From an uncultured Alteromonadaceae bacterium (GTDB lineage Bacteria; Pseudomonadota; Gammaproteobacteria; Enterobacterales; Alteromonadaceae), in the NCBI GenBank assembly GCA_950073835.1, contig CATMRP010000002.1, forward strand, positions 1 to 64,000: a stretch of DNA of 64,000 nucleotides, read 5' to 3'. The number at the start of each line of letters is the position of its first letter. The first letter of the stretch is position 1. Of the stretch, positions 60,760 through 64,000 are shown in pieces. A program made the position numbers and the translations under genes. The notes beneath the pieces were generated by a model, which saw only the letters and a list, made by a program, of their open reading frames with translations, ran no database searches and was not told the origin of the DNA.

Positions 60760-61434
60760 ATGGACAGGGCTCTCTTCACCAATAATCAATGTTTGCTAAG
60801 TAAATGGTTACTAAAAAGCCTAACCATTGTTCTCGCTATCCTTGCAGCCGGTGCACTCTTGCTATTTATGTTACTGGTATCGAACAATGAATTGCTCAAG
60901 CCAGACACAACGACTGTTCGGGAAGTTAGCTTTAGTGTCCCCCCTCCGCCTCCGCATCCGCCCCCAACAAGAATGCAGCAACCAGCAGAGACTCCGTCGC
61001 TGGATATATCGGTGGCTGGCGATGGCCCTAGTTTAGCAACAACACCAATTACGCTCGAAGGTGCTATTGAAGTTGAAGACATTCAGCCTCCAGAACCCAA
61101 AGCCATTACGCCTGAATGGGACACCTTGTTGCAGCCAAACTGGAATACCGTAGGGCTGGAACAACTCGATGCACCACCGCGATTGCTGGTGAAACTTAAA
61201 ATCGACTATCCAGCTGCGCTGGTAAAACAAGGGATCAACAAAGTAATCCTTGATGTTGACGTGATGATTGATGAAACCGGAAGAGTATTCCTACGACAAA
61301 TATTGGGCTCGCCTCCAAATGAAATCATCAATCCTATAAAAAAGCTGATTAACAAAGCACGGTTTACCGCCCCAATGAAAGACGGCGTTGCCGTAAGAGC
61401 ATCATTTATCTGGCCGCTGGAGTTCTCTAAATGA
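60760..61434 (+). CDS. tonB: TonB
   Basis: From ATG 60760 (one base after the exbD stop; an upstream in-frame start at 60715 would overlap exbD) it has 224 residues. One TM helix (about 20-42) is followed by a proline-rich linker (PPPPPHPPP) and a C-terminal TonB domain (KLKIDYPAALVKQGINKVILDVDVMIDETGRV, ending in an ARFTAPMKDG segment). It carries energy to outer-membrane receptors, presumably both receptors of this island. Its stop overlaps the next ATG (ATGA). Confidence 0.92.
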   Translation: MDRALFTNNQCLLSKWLLKSLTIVLAILAAGALLLFMLLVSNNELLKPDTTTVREVSFSVPPPPPHPPPTRMQQPAETPSLDISVAGDGPSLATTPITLEGAIEVEDIQPPEPKAITPEWDTLLQPNWNTVGLEQLDAPPRLLVKLKIDYPAALVKQGINKVILDVDVMIDETGRVFLRQILGSPPNEIINPIKKLINKARFTAPMKDGVAVRASFIWPLEFSK

Positions 61435-62795
61435 CATTAATACCACGTCCCTCTGGTTTTGTGTTTGCGCTGGTAACGTTACTTTTCTTTCCTGCTCAGC
61501 AGGCAAATTCTACCTCCCTCACACAGCAGGCAGTGGTGCTCAAAATGCCAGAGTTTACCGTTACATTACCGCCTCTGGCCAACGTTCTGGAGGCACGTGA
61601 AGCAAAGCCTTTACCGGAGGAGTTTTCTCTGGCTCAGGAGCTGCGCCCCTTACTGGATAATGGCCAGTATGATGCGGCGCTTAATCTTCTAAACAAACAT
61701 AGTTCACTTAGCCCCGCATTATTGCTGGTAAAAGCACAATTGCAGTCGCAAAAAAAATGGTTTGACGAAGCCCTGAACACCTATGACTTAGTCCTTGATG
61801 TCATGCCTCAGTTAGTAAGAGCGCATCAGGGCAAAGCTATCATTCTATTACTGCAAAAGCGCTATAAGCTTGCTCAGGCAGCTTTATCAAAGGCTATTCG
61901 ATTCGGGCTTCACGACACCGACGCCTACACCCAGCTCGCCTATATTAATTTACAGATCAACGACGCCTGGAGCGCTATTGGCGCTTTTCAGCAAGCGCTT
62001 ATGCTCGACGCTGACAATTTGTCGCTACGCTTTGGTTTATTGTCGGCCTTAATAAAAACAAAGCAAACCGACAGCGCGATCAATTTGATTGAGAGCTTAC
62101 TTGAGAAAGAACCTGACAATATTAGCCTATGGTTACAACGTGCTAACCTTGCAATGAATACTGACAATACAGACATGGCTCTGGCCAGCCTCGAGACAGC
62201 CATTCGGCTTGGCGATAAAGAATCGAGCAACTATTTGATTGCCACGCAGCTTCATTTGCAGGCGGGTAACTATGCCAGAGCTAACAGCCTCATCAATGGG
62301 CCGGTTAAATTCAATCAGGAGCAGGTTACAGGTTTAATGCCACTATTGGCCCAAAGTGCTCAATGGCAATTATTAGATAATTTGCTTAAAGAATACCAAC
62401 CGCAACTCGAACAGCTCACCGGCATTAAAAAAAGCCGCTATCACCTTTATTTAGCTCAGCTAGCTAAACAAAATGGTGATCTTGCAGCCCAGCGTAAGGC
62501 ATTAACACAGTCATTAAAGGCAGATCCGACCAATGGTCAGGCTTTAATGACTCTGGCGAATATTCACCGCCAACAACAAAATTACACCGCAGCAGAACAG
62601 TATTATGCTCGGGCAACAGCCATAGAAACGGTTAAACGCAATGCCTTTTTAGGGTTAGCCCAGACCTTTTTGGATCAGCAAAACTACGACGCTGCTTTGG
62701 AAAATCTGGTGGAATTAAGCAAACTGGACCCACACAACAAAGACATAATGCAAAATATTGCCAGCGTAAAACGTATTCTACTTGCCCGGCAGTAA
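61431..62795 (+). CDS. TPR protein of the TonB2 operon
   Basis: A 454-residue exported protein with a signal peptide (ending QQANS, about residue 26) and a short linker. About nine TPR-like repeats run through to the C-terminus (ALNTYDLVLDVMPQLVRAHQGKAIILL, AQAALSKAIRFGLHDTDAYTQLAYI, AASRALTQSLKADPTN-like and AEQYYARATAIE segments). A TPR gene is the usual last member of DUF3450-TtpC-ExbB-ExbD-TonB operons and is thought to sit in the periplasm near the complex. It overlaps tonB by four bases. No terminator is obvious after it. Confidence 0.88.
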   Translation: MTLIPRPSGFVFALVTLLFFPAQQANSTSLTQQAVVLKMPEFTVTLPPLANVLEAREAKPLPEEFSLAQELRPLLDNGQYDAALNLLNKHSSLSPALLLVKAQLQSQKKWFDEALNTYDLVLDVMPQLVRAHQGKAIILLLQKRYKLAQAALSKAIRFGLHDTDAYTQLAYINLQINDAWSAIGAFQQALMLDADNLSLRFGLLSALIKTKQTDSAINLIESLLEKEPDNISLWLQRANLAMNTDNTDMALASLETAIRLGDKESSNYLIATQLHLQAGNYARANSLINGPVKFNQEQVTGLMPLLAQSAQWQLLDNLLKEYQPQLEQLTGIKKSRYHLYLAQLAKQNGDLAAQRKALTQSLKADPTNGQALMTLANIHRQQQNYTAAEQYYARATAIETVKRNAFLGLAQTFLDQQNYDAALENLVELSKLDPHNKDIMQNIASVKRILLARQ

Positions 62796-62841
62796 TAACT
62801 GTTAACGCATGTTAAAAACTATCGCAACACTAACCATTAAC

Positions 62842-62853
62842 TAGGGGCTGTTG
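62842..62853 (+). repeat. Solitary 12-bp copy of the MITE terminus
   Basis: TAGGGGCTGTTG here equals the first 12 bases (with TA) of the MITE left end at 32145-32156, in the same orientation, and diverges at the 13th base. No matching right end (CAACAGCCCC) was found downstream. It lies in the 258-base gap between the TonB2 operon and the recQ-like gene, and may be a decayed element end or chance. Confidence 0.35.
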
Positions 62854-63053
62854 GAGCCAGCCTGGAACTGTCGTGCCCCTGGGTGGCAGTGATAACAGTA
62901 TCAGTTTTTTAGAAATGTAGTCGTAAAACCAAAAGCTGTTTCTGACCTAAAGACGAATAAACGATCGGTATTTTTCTGCGCGCTGTGCTTTGCCTGCGCT
63001 AAGGTGATACCTTTATAACTCGCTACAATAAACCTGAACCTATCGCAATCAAT

Positions 63054-64000
63054 ATGCACAACCTGACAGAGCAGCTTTACCGGCAATTCGGCTTTTCTCA
63101 ATTCCGCGAGGGCCAGCAACAAGCCATAGAACAATTGCTTGATGGCCACTCTACCCTGGCGGTATTTCCTACCGGATCTGGTAAGTCGTTGTGCTATCAA
63201 TTTACCGCGACACTGTTACCACATCTCACCCTGGTGATTTCTCCGCTGATTGCCCTGATGCACGATCAGCTGGAATTTCTGCGCGGTAAAGGAATACCGG
63301 CCGCGAGCTTAGACTCAACCCTGAGTAGCGAAGAGACCCGACAAGTGATGCAACAAGCACGCAACGGTGAACTGAAGATCCTTATGATTTCCGTTGAGCG
63401 GTTTAAAAACGAACGGTTCCGCCGCTTTATTGAAGGGGTGCCGATTTCCATGTTAGTGGTCGATGAAGCCCATTGTATTTCAGAATGGGGGCACAATTTT
63501 CGTCCGGATTATCTGAAGCTCCCGCAATATCAACAACAGCTGAATATTCCCCTGGTACTGCTGCTCACCGCGACCGCCATGAGACGGGTACAAAAAGACA
63601 TGGCGATAAAATTCAACATTGCTTACCCGCATATTGTTCAAACCGGCTTTTATCGTTCCAACCTTGATCTGGACATCGTACCGGCTGACAGCAACAAAAA
63701 ACACGAATCTCTGTTAACCGCTTTGGACAATGTGGAAGGCGCAGGCATTGTGTATGTAACCCAACAAAAAACGGCAGATGACATCGCTACCTTTTTAACG
63801 CAGCGTGGTTTTAATGCCTGTGCATACCACGCCGGGCTGGGCAGCGATAACCGCAGTTCGATTCAATCGCGCTTTATGTCGGGCGAAACAACCATTATCG
63901 TTGCTACCATTGCCTTTGGTATGGGCATCGATAAACCGGATATTCGTTTTGTGATCCACTTTGATTTGCCCAAATCCATTGAAAACTACAGCCAGGAAAT
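63054..64000 (+). CDS. RecQ-family ATP-dependent DNA helicase (5' part)
   Basis: The frame from ATG 63054 runs open to the window end (315 codons). It shows the RecQ motifs in order: motif 0 FGFSQFREGQQQAIEQLL, Walker A AVFPTGSGKSLCYQ, motif Ia LVISPLIALMHDQ, Walker B VVDEAHCISEWGHNFRPDY, motif III LLTATA, and the start of helicase domain 2 (YVTQQKTADDIA, then STIAFGMGIDKPDIRFVIH-like). It unwinds DNA during repair and recombination. The C-terminal part lies outside, so whether it is RecQ proper or a longer RecQ-like protein is open. It is probably core chromosome beyond the island. Confidence 0.92.
   Translation, partial: MHNLTEQLYRQFGFSQFREGQQQAIEQLLDGHSTLAVFPTGSGKSLCYQFTATLLPHLTLVISPLIALMHDQLEFLRGKGIPAASLDSTLSSEETRQVMQQARNGELKILMISVERFKNERFRRFIEGVPISMLVVDEAHCISEWGHNFRPDYLKLPQYQQQLNIPLVLLLTATAMRRVQKDMAIKFNIAYPHIVQTGFYRSNLDLDIVPADSNKKHESLLTALDNVEGAGIVYVTQQKTADDIATFLTQRGFNACAYHAGLGSDNRSSIQSRFMSGETTIIVATIAFGMGIDKPDIRFVIHFDLPKSIENYSQE

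Overview
The window looks like a chromosome segment of a marine gammaproteobacterium of the Alteromonadales (Alteromonadaceae-like). This rests on gene content, not on a marker gene: a long FadE, a TonB2-type energy-transducing cluster, many surface lipoproteins, two M1 metallopeptidases and DUF1302/DUF1329 genes. No rRNA, tRNA, prophage or CRISPR array was seen.

Region A (1-7.0 kb) is one leftward operon: DUF1302 outer-membrane protein, DUF1329 periplasmic protein, YCF48-like beta-propeller, MMPL/RND transporter, then the start of a XylR_N-type sigma-54 activator cut by the window edge. A LysR gene diverges from it across an 8-bp inverted repeat. The set looks like an inducible hydrophobic-compound (lipid or aromatic) handling and transport module.

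Region B (7.1-32.1 kb) is mostly housekeeping or generic: fadE behind a PsrA-like operator, an EAL/degenerate-GGDEF protein, nhaA, a LysR/DUF2798 pair, two M1 peptidases, a lipoprotein of six tandem CHRD domains, an esterase, a chemoreceptor, an SDR, a phosphatase-like protein, a DUF4382 lipoprotein and a CHASE hybrid histidine kinase.

Region C (32.1-62.9 kb) is the accessory part and appears to be an iron/metal-limitation island. It starts at a 264-bp MITE with 23-bp perfect terminal inverted repeats between TA dinucleotides, and ends near a solitary 12-bp copy of the same terminus at 62842. It carries eight Fur-box-like sites; none was noticed in the rest of the window. Its parts are: (1) a seven-gene leftward operon (41.4 to 32.4 kb) of lipoprotein, TonB-dependent receptor, 87-residue secreted protein, MauG-like di-haem enzyme, ankyrin-like protein, DUF4920 and PepSY-like protein; (2) two broken paralogues of the ankyrin-like gene; (3) a nickel superoxide dismutase operon (sodN, sodX, a His-rich membrane protein, two unknowns) behind a 10-TM ArsP_2-type metal transporter; (4) a methyltransferase operon with two unknowns; (5) azurin and a DUF6607 lipoprotein; (6) a DUF4198, EF-hand, ApbE-like/DUF2271 operon divergent from a haemoglobin/transferrin-type TonB receptor; (7) a complete TonB2-type system (DUF3450, TtpC, ExbB, ExbD, TonB, TPR). 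The logic is that iron starvation switches on two outer-membrane receptors, their energiser, and iron-sparing replacements (Ni-SOD, a copper protein).

Region D (63.05 kb to the end) is the 5' part of a RecQ-family helicase, presumably the resumed core chromosome.

The strongest candidate for an undescribed system is the operon at 32.4-41.4 kb, in which a tiny secreted Cys/Trp protein is translationally coupled to a MauG-like enzyme beside a receptor and a large lipoprotein.
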